The notes under the pieces are model-generated. The model had not been told where the DNA came from. It worked only from the letters and a program-made list of their open reading frames with translations, and did not search any database. DNA of 64,000 bases. Source: Enterococcus mundtii. Lineage in GTDB: Bacteria; Bacillota; Bacilli; Lactobacillales; Enterococcaceae. The position numbers and the translations under genes were made by a program. The stretch is from the NCBI RefSeq assembly GCF_003957375.1, contig NZ_CP025473.1, positions 372,001 through 436,000 on the forward strand. The letters are read 5' to 3'. Below are positions 18,756 through 27,443 of the stretch, in pieces (position 1 is the first letter of the stretch; the number at the start of each line of letters is the position of its first letter).

Positions 18756-19571
18756 ATGACAATCAAAATGATCGCTGTAGATATGGATGGTACATTTTTG
18801 AATGATCAAAAGAAATACAATGAAGAACGTTTTAAGAAACTTTTTGACTTACTACAGGAAAAAGAAATAAAGTTTGTTGTAGCAAGTGGAAATCAATATT
18901 TCCAGTTGCGTTCATTCTTCCCGGATCTTTATAAAAGTATAGCATTCGTAGCAGAAAATGGGGCAAATATTTTAATTGGCGAAGACCATGTGTACAATGC
19001 AGAATTACCTCCTGAAAAAATCGTTCAGACATTAGATGTATTGGAAGAGTTAGCGCCAATGAACTTGATCTTATGTGGGAAACAGAGTGCCTATCTCTCT
19101 AACACGGTTTCTAAGGAGTTGTTTGAACGTGCAAGTTTTTACTACCCTAAGCTTGAAAAGGTAGAAGATCTATATACGTTAGCTAAGGGAGAAGATACGA
19201 TTTTCAAGTTTGCTTTATCCTTCGATGAGCAAGAAGCAGTAGAAAAACTAACTGCCTTAAAGAATTCTTTAGGGGAGGGATTGATACCGGTCTCTAGTGG
19301 TCATGGAGATATCGATTTGATCATCCCTGGTGTCCACAAACTAAACGGATTACGCTTATTAGGCAAAAAATGGGGAATCAACGAGGACGAGATTGCTACG
19401 TTTGGCGATAGCGGGAATGACTTTGAAATGATCCAACAGATCAAGCACAGTTTTGCTATGGAAAATGGACAGCCCAAGATCAAAGAAGCAGCTACGACGA
19501 TTATAGGATCAAATAATACAGAGGCTGTACTCGATACGATCCAAGCAATTGTAGAAGGGAAATATACGTAA
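18756..19571 (+). CDS. Cof-type HAD-IIB family phosphatase
   Basis: Cytosolic phosphatase of 271 residues. The ATG at 18756 follows AAAGGTGG. HAD motif I is DMDGTFLN (residues 8-15), the motif III lysine lies in the C-terminal third, and motif IV is GDSGNDFEM. The C2-type cap between them places it in subfamily IIB (Cof/YidA), which usually hydrolyses sugar phosphates or other small phosphate esters. Control by the divergent LacI regulator suggests that the substrate is a sugar phosphate, but nothing in the sequence identifies it. Confidence 0.88.
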   Translation: MTIKMIAVDMDGTFLNDQKKYNEERFKKLFDLLQEKEIKFVVASGNQYFQLRSFFPDLYKSIAFVAENGANILIGEDHVYNAELPPEKIVQTLDVLEELAPMNLILCGKQSAYLSNTVSKELFERASFYYPKLEKVEDLYTLAKGEDTIFKFALSFDEQEAVEKLTALKNSLGEGLIPVSSGHGDIDLIIPGVHKLNGLRLLGKKWGINEDEIATFGDSGNDFEMIQQIKHSFAMENGQPKIKEAATTIIGSNNTEAVLDTIQAIVEGKYT

Positions 19572-19592
19572 CTTAGTGATAGCGATTAACAA

Positions 19593-19672
19593 AATATTGA
19601 GCTATAAGAAATAAGGCGTCATCCACGGAAATTGTTTTTTTAATTTTTGTGGATGACGCCTTATTTTTTGAA
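19593..19672. repeat. Dispersed hairpin repeat acting as a terminator between HAD and cstR
   Basis: An 18-bp perfect stem (19609-19626 with 19649-19666; core AAATAAGGCGTCATCCAC) with the AAATTG/AATTTTT loop of the repeat family, then T6. TTGAGCTATAAGAAATAAGG before it matches the start of the other copies. It lies at the 3' ends of two convergent genes. Confidence 0.8.
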
Positions 19673-19768
19673 GAGGTTACTTTTGTTCCTGCCGTTGATT
19701 CGGTTTTAGTCGGTGCAAGAGGGTTACTGTTCCAGAAACTTGTGGTACTGATTTTTTAAGTTCTGTGT

Positions 19769-20029
19769 TTATTTTTTGATGATCATATTGATGGCTTGTT
19801 CCATTTTTTTTGCTTGTTCCTCCACACTGTTCTCTGGATGCTCCAAGCAGTTTTTTAAATTTTCGGCAACGATCATCCCCATGACACGATCAATACTCGA
19901 ACGAACAGCGCTTAATTGTGTAATGATATCCATGCACTCTTTTTCCTCGTCAATCATTTTTTGGATACCACGAATTTGTCCTTCTGTACGTCTCAAGCGA
20001 TTTAGAATTGTTTTGTTGTCAATAGTCAT
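19769..20029 (-). CDS. cstR: CstR-type persulfide-sensing repressor (CsoR family)
   Basis: All-helical repressor of 86 residues from the ATG at 20029, behind GGAGG. Copper-sensing CsoR uses Cys-His-Cys. Here the cysteines are at 32 and 61 and the histidine position is Asn (AENLKNC), which is the pattern of CstR (Cys31/Cys60 in S. aureus). CstR senses hydropersulfides through these cysteines and releases sulfur-detoxification genes. The divergent genes encode a rhodanese and a CoA-disulfide/persulfide reductase, matching the sulfide-stress operon known in E. faecalis. Two GGTAT-type inverted repeats lie between them. Confidence 0.9.
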   Translation of the reverse strand: MTIDNKTILNRLRRTEGQIRGIQKMIDEEKECMDIITQLSAVRSSIDRVMGMIVAENLKNCLEHPENSVEEQAKKMEQAINMIIKK

Positions 20030-20050
20030 CGTAGAACCTCCCACTCTTTT

Positions 20051-20087
20051 TTTGCAAATAATACCCTATAAAGGTATTATTTGCAAA
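20051..20087. promoter_or_regulatory. CstR operator candidate in front of cstR
   Basis: TTTGCAAATAATACC (20051-20065) and its exact complement at 20073-20087 form 15-bp arms around 7 bp, centred 40 bp upstream of the cstR start. The inner ATACC/GGTAT is the core known for CsoR/CstR operators. Autoregulation is inferred. Confidence 0.7.
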
Positions 20088-20125
20088 TGAAAACTGCAAC
20101 TTTCTGAAATTAAAAGTTTTAATGG

Positions 20126-20173
20126 TTGACATAATCGTATTTATCGTGTTGAATATACCCAAGTAGGTATATT
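20126..20173 (+). promoter_or_regulatory. Rhodanese promoter with CstR operator
   Basis: TTGACA at 20126-20131. Where the -10 should be lies the inverted repeat AATATACC (20152-20159) / GGTATATT (20166-20173) with a 6-bp spacer. The operator would cover the -10 and +1 region, so bound CstR should block transcription. Confidence 0.7.
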
Positions 20174-20193
20174 TTTTAAAAAAAGAGGAGAGA

Positions 20194-20511
20194 ATGAAAA
20201 TGGGATTATTTCAACTTAGTCAATCAATAACAGTAAAGGATTTGCAAGATAAATTAAAAGAAAACATCCAATTGATCGATGTTAGAACACCGACTGAATA
20301 CCGAGGTGGGCATATTAAGCAAGCGGAAAATATTCCTTTACACCGTATTAGTACTTATAATGGAGATAAACAAGCACCAGTATACGTTATTTGTCAGTCA
20401 GGAATGCGTAGTAAGCAAGCGACGAAAGAATTAAAAAATCTTGGTTATCAGGCAATCAATATTCGTGGCGGGATGAATCAATGGTTTGGGGAAAAGATTG
20501 GAGGAAGATAA
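20194..20511 (+). CDS. Single-domain rhodanese
   Basis: Sulfurtransferase of 105 residues. The active-site loop is CQSGMRSK with the catalytic cysteine at residue 67, and the N-terminal CH2A-like motif LIDVRTPTEYRGGHI is intact. It transfers sulfane sulfur between persulfides, thiosulfate and acceptor thiols. The ATG at 20200 (MGLFQLSQ) has better spacing to GAGGAG than the one at 20194, so the true start may be two codons later. It is the first gene after the CstR operator and lies 3 bp from the reductase gene, so the two are certainly cotranscribed. Confidence 0.9.
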   Translation: MKMGLFQLSQSITVKDLQDKLKENIQLIDVRTPTEYRGGHIKQAENIPLHRISTYNGDKQAPVYVICQSGMRSKQATKELKNLGYQAINIRGGMNQWFGEKIGGR

Positions 20512-20514
20512 AAA

Positions 20515-22170
20515 ATGAAATTTGTGATAATTGGCGGTGTTGCTGGAGGGATGTCCGCGGCCACTCGTTTAAGACGACTCCAAGAAGATGCAGAAATCGT
20601 TGTTTTTGAAAAAGGGCCCAATGTTTCTTTTGCTAATTGTGGCCTTCCTTACTATCTTTCTGGTGAAATCGATGAAAGAGAAAAGCTCTTGATCCAAACA
20701 CCTGAAAGTTTAGCTGCACGCTTTCGTTTGGACGTTCGAGTGGAGCATGAAGTCACAGCGATTTTTCCAGAAACAAAAGAAGTGGAAGTTTCTCATGGAG
20801 GGGGATCCCACAAAGAATCGTATGATGCCCTTTTGCTTTCTCCAGGAGCTACACCATTTATACCTGAGATCACAGGCTTGTCTGAGGCGAAAAATGTATT
20901 TACTGTGAGAAATGTTCCAGATGTTGATGCTATCATGGAAAAATTAGAGGAACAACCTCGTAAAGCAGTAGTTATTGGCGCAGGTTTTATTGGTATCGAA
21001 GTAGCAGAAAATCTAAAAAAACGTGGACTGGATGTAACGATCGTCGAACGGACTCCGCAAGTCGTACCGACGTTGGATGAAGAGATGGCTTCTTTTGTAC
21101 AAAAAGAATTAGAAAAAAATGATGTTCAAGTTTTAACAAATTGTGCCGTTACTAGTTTTGAAGAACAAGGAAACATGCTTCTTCTAGAAAATGGCGAAAT
21201 GTTAGAGTCAGATTTGACGATTCTTTCGGTGGGGGTCCAACCAGATAGTCGCTTAGCTGAGATGGCAGATTTAACGTTGGGATTACGTGGCGGCATCGTT
21301 GTGGATGAGCATTATCAAACGAGTGATCCGGCAATCTTTGCAGTAGGAGATGCGATTGTCGTGAAACATCAAATCACGAAGGAACCTGCATTGATTTCTT
21401 TAGCTTCGCCTGCGAATCGACAAGGACGACAAGCTGCTGATAATATGGCCGGGCGACCACGTCTGAATCAAGGCAGCCTTGGAACGGCGATTGTTCGAGC
21501 ATTTGGTCAGACAGCTGCCTCCACAGGTATCACTGAACGACAAGCAAAAAAAGCAGGTTTATCTTTTCAAGTCCTCCATGCTTCAGGTAAAGATCATGCT
21601 GGTTATTACCCTGGTGCAACGGACGTGTTGTTGAAATTGATCTTCCATCCGGAAACTGGGGAAATCTATGGAGCTCAAGGAATCGGTAAAAAAGGGATAG
21701 ATAAACGAATCGATATTCTTGCGACAGCCATTAAAGGGCATTTGACAGTCTTCGACCTTCCAGAGTTAGAATTGACTTATGCACCGCCTTTTGGTTCAGC
21801 GAAAGATCCAGTAAATATGCTAGGCTATATTGCGATGAATGTCATCGAAGGATTGAGTGAGATGATACAGTGGCATGAATTGCCAGAAGAATTAGCACAA
21901 GGGAGACAATTGCTTGATGTTCGGAATAAGGAAGAATTGCAAAAAGGTTATTTCCCAAAAGCTAGCCATATCCCTTTATCTGAATTACGTCAGCGATTGG
22001 GTGAATTGGATAAAGAGCAAGAATATATCGTCAGTTGTCATAGTGGATTACGTAGCTACTTAGCAGAAAGAATCTTAAAACAAGCGGGATTCACTGTGAA
22101 AAATTTAGATGGCGCTTTTTCTCTGTACCAAGCCGTCAGACCAGATGAATTATGCTATCCTCAAGGGTAG
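20515..22170 (+). CDS. CoA-disulfide/CoA-persulfide reductase with C-terminal rhodanese domain
   Basis: Two-domain protein of 551 residues. Residues 1-445 are an FAD/NAD(P)H pyridine-nucleotide disulfide oxidoreductase (IIGGVAGGMSAATRLRR at the N-terminus, single active-site Cys42 in SFANCGLPYY, second nucleotide site VIGAGFIGIEVAENL). Residues ~460-551 are a rhodanese domain with active-site loop SCHSGLRSY. This fusion is the CoADR-RHD/CoAPR type, which reduces CoA persulfides or disulfides and lowers cellular persulfide load. Together with the rhodanese and CstR it makes a complete hydrogen-sulfide stress module. Confidence 0.92.
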   Translation: MKFVIIGGVAGGMSAATRLRRLQEDAEIVVFEKGPNVSFANCGLPYYLSGEIDEREKLLIQTPESLAARFRLDVRVEHEVTAIFPETKEVEVSHGGGSHKESYDALLLSPGATPFIPEITGLSEAKNVFTVRNVPDVDAIMEKLEEQPRKAVVIGAGFIGIEVAENLKKRGLDVTIVERTPQVVPTLDEEMASFVQKELEKNDVQVLTNCAVTSFEEQGNMLLLENGEMLESDLTILSVGVQPDSRLAEMADLTLGLRGGIVVDEHYQTSDPAIFAVGDAIVVKHQITKEPALISLASPANRQGRQAADNMAGRPRLNQGSLGTAIVRAFGQTAASTGITERQAKKAGLSFQVLHASGKDHAGYYPGATDVLLKLIFHPETGEIYGAQGIGKKGIDKRIDILATAIKGHLTVFDLPELELTYAPPFGSAKDPVNMLGYIAMNVIEGLSEMIQWHELPEELAQGRQLLDVRNKEELQKGYFPKASHIPLSELRQRLGELDKEQEYIVSCHSGLRSYLAERILKQAGFTVKNLDGAFSLYQAVRPDELCYPQG

Positions 22171-22410
22171 AACTTGAGGGTATAACCGATGAGCTTTGTA
22201 AGGGAAGTAGTAAGCTTGGATGATTGTTTTTCTATTTTTAGAACTTGGGGCGCTTTTTTAGGCTATTTTTTTGAAGGATAGGAGCTGACGAATGACAACA
22301 CTCCAACCTTTCATCGATACAACTAGACAGAATACGTCAATTGTTTATAGGCGATTCCTTAGTTTTTTTCTATAATGAACAACTAGTGAAAATGAAAGGG
22401 GATGGCAGAG

Positions 22411-23193
22411 ATGCACAAAATGAAAAAAGTACTTTTTGCTGCACTGATCGCCAGCAGTTTCTTTCTTTGTCAGACAGTTCGGGCAGATTCAAGTCAGCCA
22501 GCATCAGAAACCAGTGAGTCACAGATTCAGGAGAGTCAGGAGCCGCTAAAGTCGTCACATACACCTTTTAACGAAACTGATCCATCAGATTCGACTCGCT
22601 GGGAGAAGTTGGAGCAACAACGTAAAGAAGTGGAAGATACGTTGGAACAAGCGAAACAACAACTTATCGAAAAACAAAGGGGAATCGATCAAACAGTGAA
22701 CGATTTAGCAAATCAAGTAGCGAGTGATCGCGATGAGTTAGCTGATAAAGTAGCTGAAGAGCGAGAAAAAGCCGAATTAGCCAAACAAAAAATAGCATCT
22801 GCAACCCAACGGGCAACCGAAGTACAAACGGAATTGCAAGATTTAGCAACGTCTACGGTTGCGTCAGTGGATCAGACACAAGCAGATATTCAAGCAGCTC
22901 GTACGGAGATCCATGAAAAAGCAGCAGAAGCTCAAGCGGCAATGGCCGATTTCGAAGCAAGGAAAGCAGATTTGTCTGCCAGTATCGAAAGAATCAAGGC
23001 GACCTTACATTCCGCCGGAAAACAGTCGGTAGAAGCGGGGACAGTTACTGAAACAGAAACAAAAGTAGTGGAAGAACAACCCGCGAAGACATTACCAAAA
23101 ACGGACGATCGTCGGTCAATTTATTTGTCAGTGATCGGTAGCTTGTGCTTGCTGGTTGTTTTTGTCGGTGCTGTGTATCAAAAAAGAGTTTGA
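22411..23193 (+). CDS. Coiled-coil surface protein with LPKTD variant sorting signal
   Basis: Predicted cell-wall protein of 260 residues. The ATG at 22411 is 9 nt after AAAGGGG. A signal peptide (KKVLFAALIASSFFLCQTVRA) is followed by a Ser/Glu-rich stretch and a long charged coiled coil (~residues 60-210) rich in Ala, Glu, Lys and Gln. The C-terminus looks like an LPXTG anchor (Pro/Thr-rich spacer, motif, hydrophobic helix, KKRV-like tail), but the motif is LPKTD (residues 228-232), with Asp where sortase A needs Gly. It may be anchored poorly, remain membrane-bound, or use another sortase. Function unknown; the stop codon lies inside its terminator hairpin. Confidence 0.8.
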   Translation: MHKMKKVLFAALIASSFFLCQTVRADSSQPASETSESQIQESQEPLKSSHTPFNETDPSDSTRWEKLEQQRKEVEDTLEQAKQQLIEKQRGIDQTVNDLANQVASDRDELADKVAEEREKAELAKQKIASATQRATEVQTELQDLATSTVASVDQTQADIQAARTEIHEKAAEAQAAMADFEARKADLSASIERIKATLHSAGKQSVEAGTVTETETKVVEEQPAKTLPKTDDRRSIYLSVIGSLCLLVVFVGAVYQKRV

Positions 23194-23217
23194 GAGTGAT
23201 ATCTCAAACTCTTTTTT
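23179..23217. terminator. Terminator overlapping the surface protein stop codon
   Basis: AAAAAAGAGTTTGAGA pairs with TCTCAAACTCTTTTTT around a 5-nt loop. The left arm contains the last codons and the TGA. Confidence 0.85.
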
Positions 23218-23462
23218 GTTGTTTGAAAACAATGGATTGACTATTGGTCTATATTTATTTTTTGGAAAAAATAATCGGATAATAGATTTTTCCGTTCTTT
23301 TTCGTTGTTTTTGCTGGTTTTTCAAATATATTTAATCAACACTTCCTCTTTTTTTGAATAAATGGTATACTCGTTTTATTGTTTTTAGATATTTTCTAGA
23401 AAATTTACAAAAATAACGATAAACGCTCTTTCACGAGCGGAGAGAAAATAGGAGTGGAAAGA

Positions 23463-25457
23463 ATGAAAGCATATATGCAACGAATGGGTCGCTCATTGAT
23501 GTTGCCAGTAGCAGTCTTACCAGCGGCTTCATTACTGGTTGGTCTTGCGAATTGGTTCGTAGGAGTAGGCATCAGTAATGCGGGGACGACCTTCTTAATG
23601 AATGCGGGGCTAGCGATTCTTAACCATCTTGCCCTATTGTTTGCGGTGGGTTTGGCATTGGGAATGTCAAAAGACAAAGATGGAGCAGCTGCTTTGGCAG
23701 GACTGGTCGCTTACTTGATCCCTCAAACTGTTTTATCTGCTGATTCAGTACAAGGATTATTGCATCTGGGAGATCTCACTGAAGTTAATCCAGCTTTCAA
23801 TACAATGGATAACAATGTATTTGTTGGAATTGTGGCAGGATTAGTCGCTGCTGCGATGTATAATCGGTTTAGCCAAGTGAAATTACCTATGGCCTTATCC
23901 TTTTTTAGTGGGAAACGCTTAGTTCCAATCATGTCTGCCTTGAGCATGTTGGTTATTTCTGCGATATTATTATTTATTTGGCCAACTGTTTATGATGTAC
24001 TGGTTTCCTTTGGGAAGGGGATTTCTCAATTAGGGTTTGTCGGTGCAGGACTATACGGTTTCTTCAATCGTTTATTGATTCCAACAGGCTTACATCATGC
24101 ATTGAATTCTGTTTTTTGGTTCGATGTGGCAGGTATCAATGATATTGGGAACTTTTTAGCTGGACAACAAGCGTTAGATAGTGGAAAAGCAATGATTGGA
24201 CAAACCGGTATGTATCAAGCTGGATTTTTCCCAGTCATGATGTTCGGTTTACCTGCTGGGGCCTTTGCTATTTATCAAAGTGCACGTCCAGAAAAGAAAA
24301 AACAAGTCGCTTCCTTGATGCTAGCAGCTGGTTTTGCTGCGTTCTTTACCGGTGTGACTGAACCATTAGAATTTTCATTTATGTTTGTGGCGTGGCCGTT
24401 GTATGTCATCCATGCCGTTTTTACAGGAATTTCATTAGCAATCAGTGCCTTTTTCCATTGGACAGCTGGTTTTGCTTTTAGCGCTGGTTTTGTGGATTAC
24501 TTTTTGTCGTTGCAAAATCCAGTCGCCAATCAACCATTGATGTTGCTTGTTCAAGGAGTATTTTTTGCAGCTATCTATTATTTTGGCTTTCGCTTTGCCA
24601 TCAACAAGTTCAATTTGATGACGCCAGGAAGAGAAACAGAAATGGGCGAAGAGACACCTGATATTGCTACGGGAACTAATGAATTTAGTCAACTAGCTGC
24701 GGTGATCTATGATGCACTAGGTGGAAAAGAAAATGTAAAAGCAATTGATAATTGTACGACACGTTTGCGCCTACAGGTAAAGGACACAGCAAAAGTAAAT
24801 CAAGAAGCGATTAAACAAACTGGCGTCCCAGGGGTAAAAGTAATTGATCAAACAAATATCCAAGTCATTGTAGGTACACAGGTCCAATTTGTGGTAGACG
24901 AAATGACGAAACTCCAACAAGGTAGTAAGGTAGAGAAAGAGACTGCTACGTCCATTTCTCGCCAAGATAAGCCAGTTTCCGTTGCTAAAAATAGTAATCA
25001 AATAGTTGAACTTTATGCACCGGCGCTCGGTAAAATCATTCCGATCACTGAAGTCAGTGATCCTGTTTTTGCAGAAAAAATGATGGGTGATGGCTATGCA
25101 GTTTTGCCGGAAGCAAAGGAAATATTTACACCAATCAGTGGAACGATCACTAGTATATTTCCAACAAAACATGCGCTGGGGATCGAAACAGACAATGGGC
25201 TTGAAGTGTTGGTGCATATGGGAATCAACACCGTTGATCTACAAGGAGAACCCTTCACTCTTTATGTCAAACAAGCACAACGAGTGGAACGAGGTCAATT
25301 ATTGGCAGTTGTTGACTTAGCGATGCTAGAAAAAGCAGGCAAACAAACAGATATGATCGTTGTATTTACAAATAGTGAGAAAGTTGAAAGTCTAACCATT
25401 GAAAAAAGAGCGATGGTTGAGGCAAATGAGGTGATTGGACAAGTCCAGTCATTGTGA
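23463..25457 (+). CDS. nagE: PTS EIICBA, N-acetylglucosamine type
   Basis: Three-domain sugar phosphotransferase permease of 664 residues. EIIC is membrane-embedded (residues ~1-385, with FNRLLIPTGLHHALNSVFWF and the GVTEPLEF substrate motif). EIIB carries phospho-cysteine 431 in DNCTTRLRL. EIIA carries phospho-histidine 585 in LVHMGI. The EIIC loop is closer to GlcNAc-specific NagE than to glucose PtsG, so uptake and phosphorylation of GlcNAc is the best call. GGAG lies 8 nt before the ATG; a GTG three codons upstream is less likely. A small CGCTC/GAGCG hairpin lies just before the ribosome site. Single-gene unit. Confidence 0.88.
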   Translation: MKAYMQRMGRSLMLPVAVLPAASLLVGLANWFVGVGISNAGTTFLMNAGLAILNHLALLFAVGLALGMSKDKDGAAALAGLVAYLIPQTVLSADSVQGLLHLGDLTEVNPAFNTMDNNVFVGIVAGLVAAAMYNRFSQVKLPMALSFFSGKRLVPIMSALSMLVISAILLFIWPTVYDVLVSFGKGISQLGFVGAGLYGFFNRLLIPTGLHHALNSVFWFDVAGINDIGNFLAGQQALDSGKAMIGQTGMYQAGFFPVMMFGLPAGAFAIYQSARPEKKKQVASLMLAAGFAAFFTGVTEPLEFSFMFVAWPLYVIHAVFTGISLAISAFFHWTAGFAFSAGFVDYFLSLQNPVANQPLMLLVQGVFFAAIYYFGFRFAINKFNLMTPGRETEMGEETPDIATGTNEFSQLAAVIYDALGGKENVKAIDNCTTRLRLQVKDTAKVNQEAIKQTGVPGVKVIDQTNIQVIVGTQVQFVVDEMTKLQQGSKVEKETATSISRQDKPVSVAKNSNQIVELYAPALGKIIPITEVSDPVFAEKMMGDGYAVLPEAKEIFTPISGTITSIFPTKHALGIETDNGLEVLVHMGINTVDLQGEPFTLYVKQAQRVERGQLLAVVDLAMLEKAGKQTDMIVVFTNSEKVESLTIEKRAMVEANEVIGQVQSL

Positions 25458-25481
25458 AGCGTATGTGAGTGAAAAAAACAA

Positions 25482-25520
25482 GTGGAGACCCAAATTTGGC
25501 GGGTCTTCACTCGTTTTTTT
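25482..25520. terminator. Terminator after nagE
   Basis: GTGGAGACCC pairs with GGGTCTTCAC (one G-U) across 9 nt and is followed by TCG and T8. Confidence 0.85.
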
Positions 25521-25533
25521 TGTTTCGTTTTTG

Positions 25534-25854
25534 TTAAATCAATCGAACAGCTGTCCCGCTACAAGTGACCATCAACATCCCGTTATCTGAACCTAAGACT
25601 TCATAATCCATCTTCATCCCGATGATTGCGTTTGCGCCAAGTGCTTCTGCGCGTTGTGCCATTTCAGCTAATGCTTCTTCTCTTGCTGTCAATAATTCCC
25701 CTTCGTAACTTTTTGAGCGTCCGCCAAAAACGTTACGAATCCCTGCACCCAAATCTTTTAAGACGTTGATTCCCGTAATGACTTCACCAAAAACAATTCC
25801 CTCATAAGACTCAATGACTTGATGTTCTACGCTATTGGTTGTTGTAATGATCAT
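25534..25854 (-). CDS. YbjQ/UPF0145 family protein
   Basis: Soluble protein of 106 residues. The ATG at 25854 is 8 nt after AAGGAG; the longer GTG frame includes the ribosome site. The conserved core reads [19 protein letters not shown] followed by a GGRS loop and [17 protein letters not shown], which is characteristic of YbjQ (sometimes called a heavy-metal-binding domain). It forms pentameric rings in solved relatives; biochemical function is unknown. Monocistronic, convergent with nagE. Confidence 0.9.
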   Translation of the reverse strand: MIITTTNSVEHQVIESYEGIVFGEVITGINVLKDLGAGIRNVFGGRSKSYEGELLTAREEALAEMAQRAEALGANAIIGMKMDYEVLGSDNGMLMVTCSGTAVRLI

Positions 25855-26000
25855 TTTGATCACTCCTTTCTTTAAGGAAAGTATAGCAAATATCTCTTTT
25901 TCGTCCTATCTTTATCTTCATGTAAATAAAAAACTATCGTTCATTATATCGCATTATTTCCATTACCCATAGGAGTTGATATATACTTAATATAGCGCTA

Positions 26001-26014
26001 AGAAAACCCTTACA
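26001..26014 (+). promoter_or_regulatory. cre-like site upstream of dhaM
   Basis: AGAAAACCCTTACA differs from the cre consensus at two positions. It lies 35 bp before dhaM, close to where transcription should start. Weak but consistent with catabolite control of the dihydroxyacetone genes. Confidence 0.35.
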
Positions 26015-26048
26015 AAAAAAGGGGGATGAACTGAAGGAGGAGAATTCG

Positions 26049-26446
26049 TTGAAGAAAAGTATCTTATTGCTTTCTCATAGTAAGAAGGTCACAGACGGCA
26101 TCAAAGAGATGATTGAACAAATGCAACAAACTGATGACGTAGAAGTATTATCACTTGGCGGAATCGAAGAGGGAGAACTGGGTTCTGATCCGATGAAGAT
26201 CGTTGATGCTGTCAATCAATCAGCCGATTCATCTGCTTATTTTGTCTTTGCTGATCTTGGTAGCGCAGTGATGAATTCAGAAATGGCAAAAGATTTATTG
26301 GAGGAATCTCAACAAAAAAACTACTACTTGGTGGATGCCCCTTAGTAGAAGGAGCCTTTGCGGCTGCTATTACAGCAGGAACAACCGACAATATCGAACA
26401 AATCATAGAAGAAGCACGACAAGCAGGGAAGAAAGGGTGGATGTAA
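26049..26446 (+). pseudogene. dhaM: DhaM, PTS-dependent dihydroxyacetone phosphotransferase subunit, 1-nt deletion
   Basis: DhaM is the EIIA-like subunit that passes phosphate from HPr to DhaL-bound ADP. The gene starts with TTG behind AAGGAGG and encodes KKSILLLSHSKKVTDGI (mannose-EIIA fold; the His of LLSHS is the phosphorylation site) up to YYLVDAP, where it hits TAG at 26343. One base earlier in frame the sequence continues LVEGAFAAAITAGTTDNIEQ...GKKGWM to the TAA at 26446. The lesion lies at CCCCTT (26338-26343), where one C or T is missing. Restored length is 132 residues, normal for lactic acid bacteria. It may be a real mutation or a base-call error. Precedes dhaK by 1 bp. Confidence 0.85.
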
Positions 26447-26447
26447 A

Positions 26448-27431
26448 TTGAAAAAAATCATGAATGAACCTGGGGATATCGTAGAAGAAATGCTAGAAGG
26501 GATCGTAAAGAGTTATCCAGAACTAGTACATCGTGTAGAAGCTTCTCGTGTAATTGCGAAAAATCAGTTGAACGAACAAGTTGGGTTAGTTTCTGGAGGT
26601 GGTAGTGGACATGAACCAGCTCACGCAGGTTTTGTCGGAGATGGTATGTTAAGTGCAGCAGTCTTGGGGGATGTTTTTACCTCACCGACACCTGATCAAA
26701 TCCAACTAGCGATCAAAGAAGCAGATCAAGGTCAAGGTGTGTTATTGATCGTCAAAAACTATACTGGAGATATATTGAATTTTGAAATGGCAAAAGAGTT
26801 AGCTGCTATGGATGGGATTGACGTCGAAGAAGTAGTGGTCGATGATGATATCGCGGTAGAAAATAGCACGTATACGGCAGGGAAGCGTGGCGTAGCGGGG
26901 ACTATTCTTGTTCATAAGATTTTAGGAGATGCTGCCAAAAATGGCGCGAGCTTGACTCAACTGAAGGAATTAGGAGAGCAAGTAGTTGCTGCGACCAAAA
27001 CAATTGGTGTCGCATTACGGGCTGCGACTGTCCCAGAAGTAGGAAAGCCTGGTTTTGACCTAAATGAAGATGAGATCGAATACGGCGTAGGGATTCATGG
27101 CGAACCAGGTTATCGTCGAGAAAAACTGCAACCCTCTAAATTATTAGCGAAAGAGTTAGTCATGAAAATTTTGAGTGAGTATACTGAAACACCCAAAGAA
27201 GTCGGTGTCTTAGTGAATGGGATGGGTGGTACACCATTGATGGAACAATTTGTATTCATGAATGATGTGTTGGCGTTATTGAGTGAAGAACAGGTGGATG
27301 TTACTTTCCATAAAGTCGGTGATTTGATGACTTCATTGGATATGCAAGGACTATCATTAACAATGGTTGACTTAACAGAAACCACTTGGAAAGCTGCTTT
27401 AACAAGTCACGTAAAAACGATAGCATGGTAA
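26448..27431 (+). CDS. dhaK: Dihydroxyacetone kinase subunit DhaK
   Basis: Binds dihydroxyacetone covalently through a histidine (GVGIHGEPGYRR, His near residue 217) for phosphorylation by DhaL-ADP. The product is 327 residues and full length, with the glycine loop SGGGSGHEPAHAGFVG near residue 50. The start is TTG at 26448, directly after the dhaM stop; an ATG four codons later is possible. Middle gene of dhaM-dhaK-dhaL. No glycerol dehydrogenase gene lies nearby, so the dihydroxyacetone source (GldA or import) must be encoded elsewhere. Confidence 0.93.
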   Translation: MKKIMNEPGDIVEEMLEGIVKSYPELVHRVEASRVIAKNQLNEQVGLVSGGGSGHEPAHAGFVGDGMLSAAVLGDVFTSPTPDQIQLAIKEADQGQGVLLIVKNYTGDILNFEMAKELAAMDGIDVEEVVVDDDIAVENSTYTAGKRGVAGTILVHKILGDAAKNGASLTQLKELGEQVVAATKTIGVALRAATVPEVGKPGFDLNEDEIEYGVGIHGEPGYRREKLQPSKLLAKELVMKILSEYTETPKEVGVLVNGMGGTPLMEQFVFMNDVLALLSEEQVDVTFHKVGDLMTSLDMQGLSLTMVDLTETTWKAALTSHVKTIAW

Positions 27432-27443
27432 AGGATGATGAAA

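Noticed and set aside
18682-18766. LacI start at TTG 18766
   Set aside because: Adds an unrelated N-terminus, lies inside the HAD gene 5' end and lacks a ribosome site.
22292-22375. Small ORF of 27 codons (ATG at 22292) before the surface protein
   Set aside because: Has AGGAG upstream, but the product (MTTLQPFIDTTRQNTSIVYR...) has no recognisable feature and the region is probably 5' leader.
23401-23462. Antiterminator (RAT-type) site before nagE
   Set aside because: Only a short CGCTC/GAGCG hairpin next to the ribosome site is present, with no overlapping terminator.
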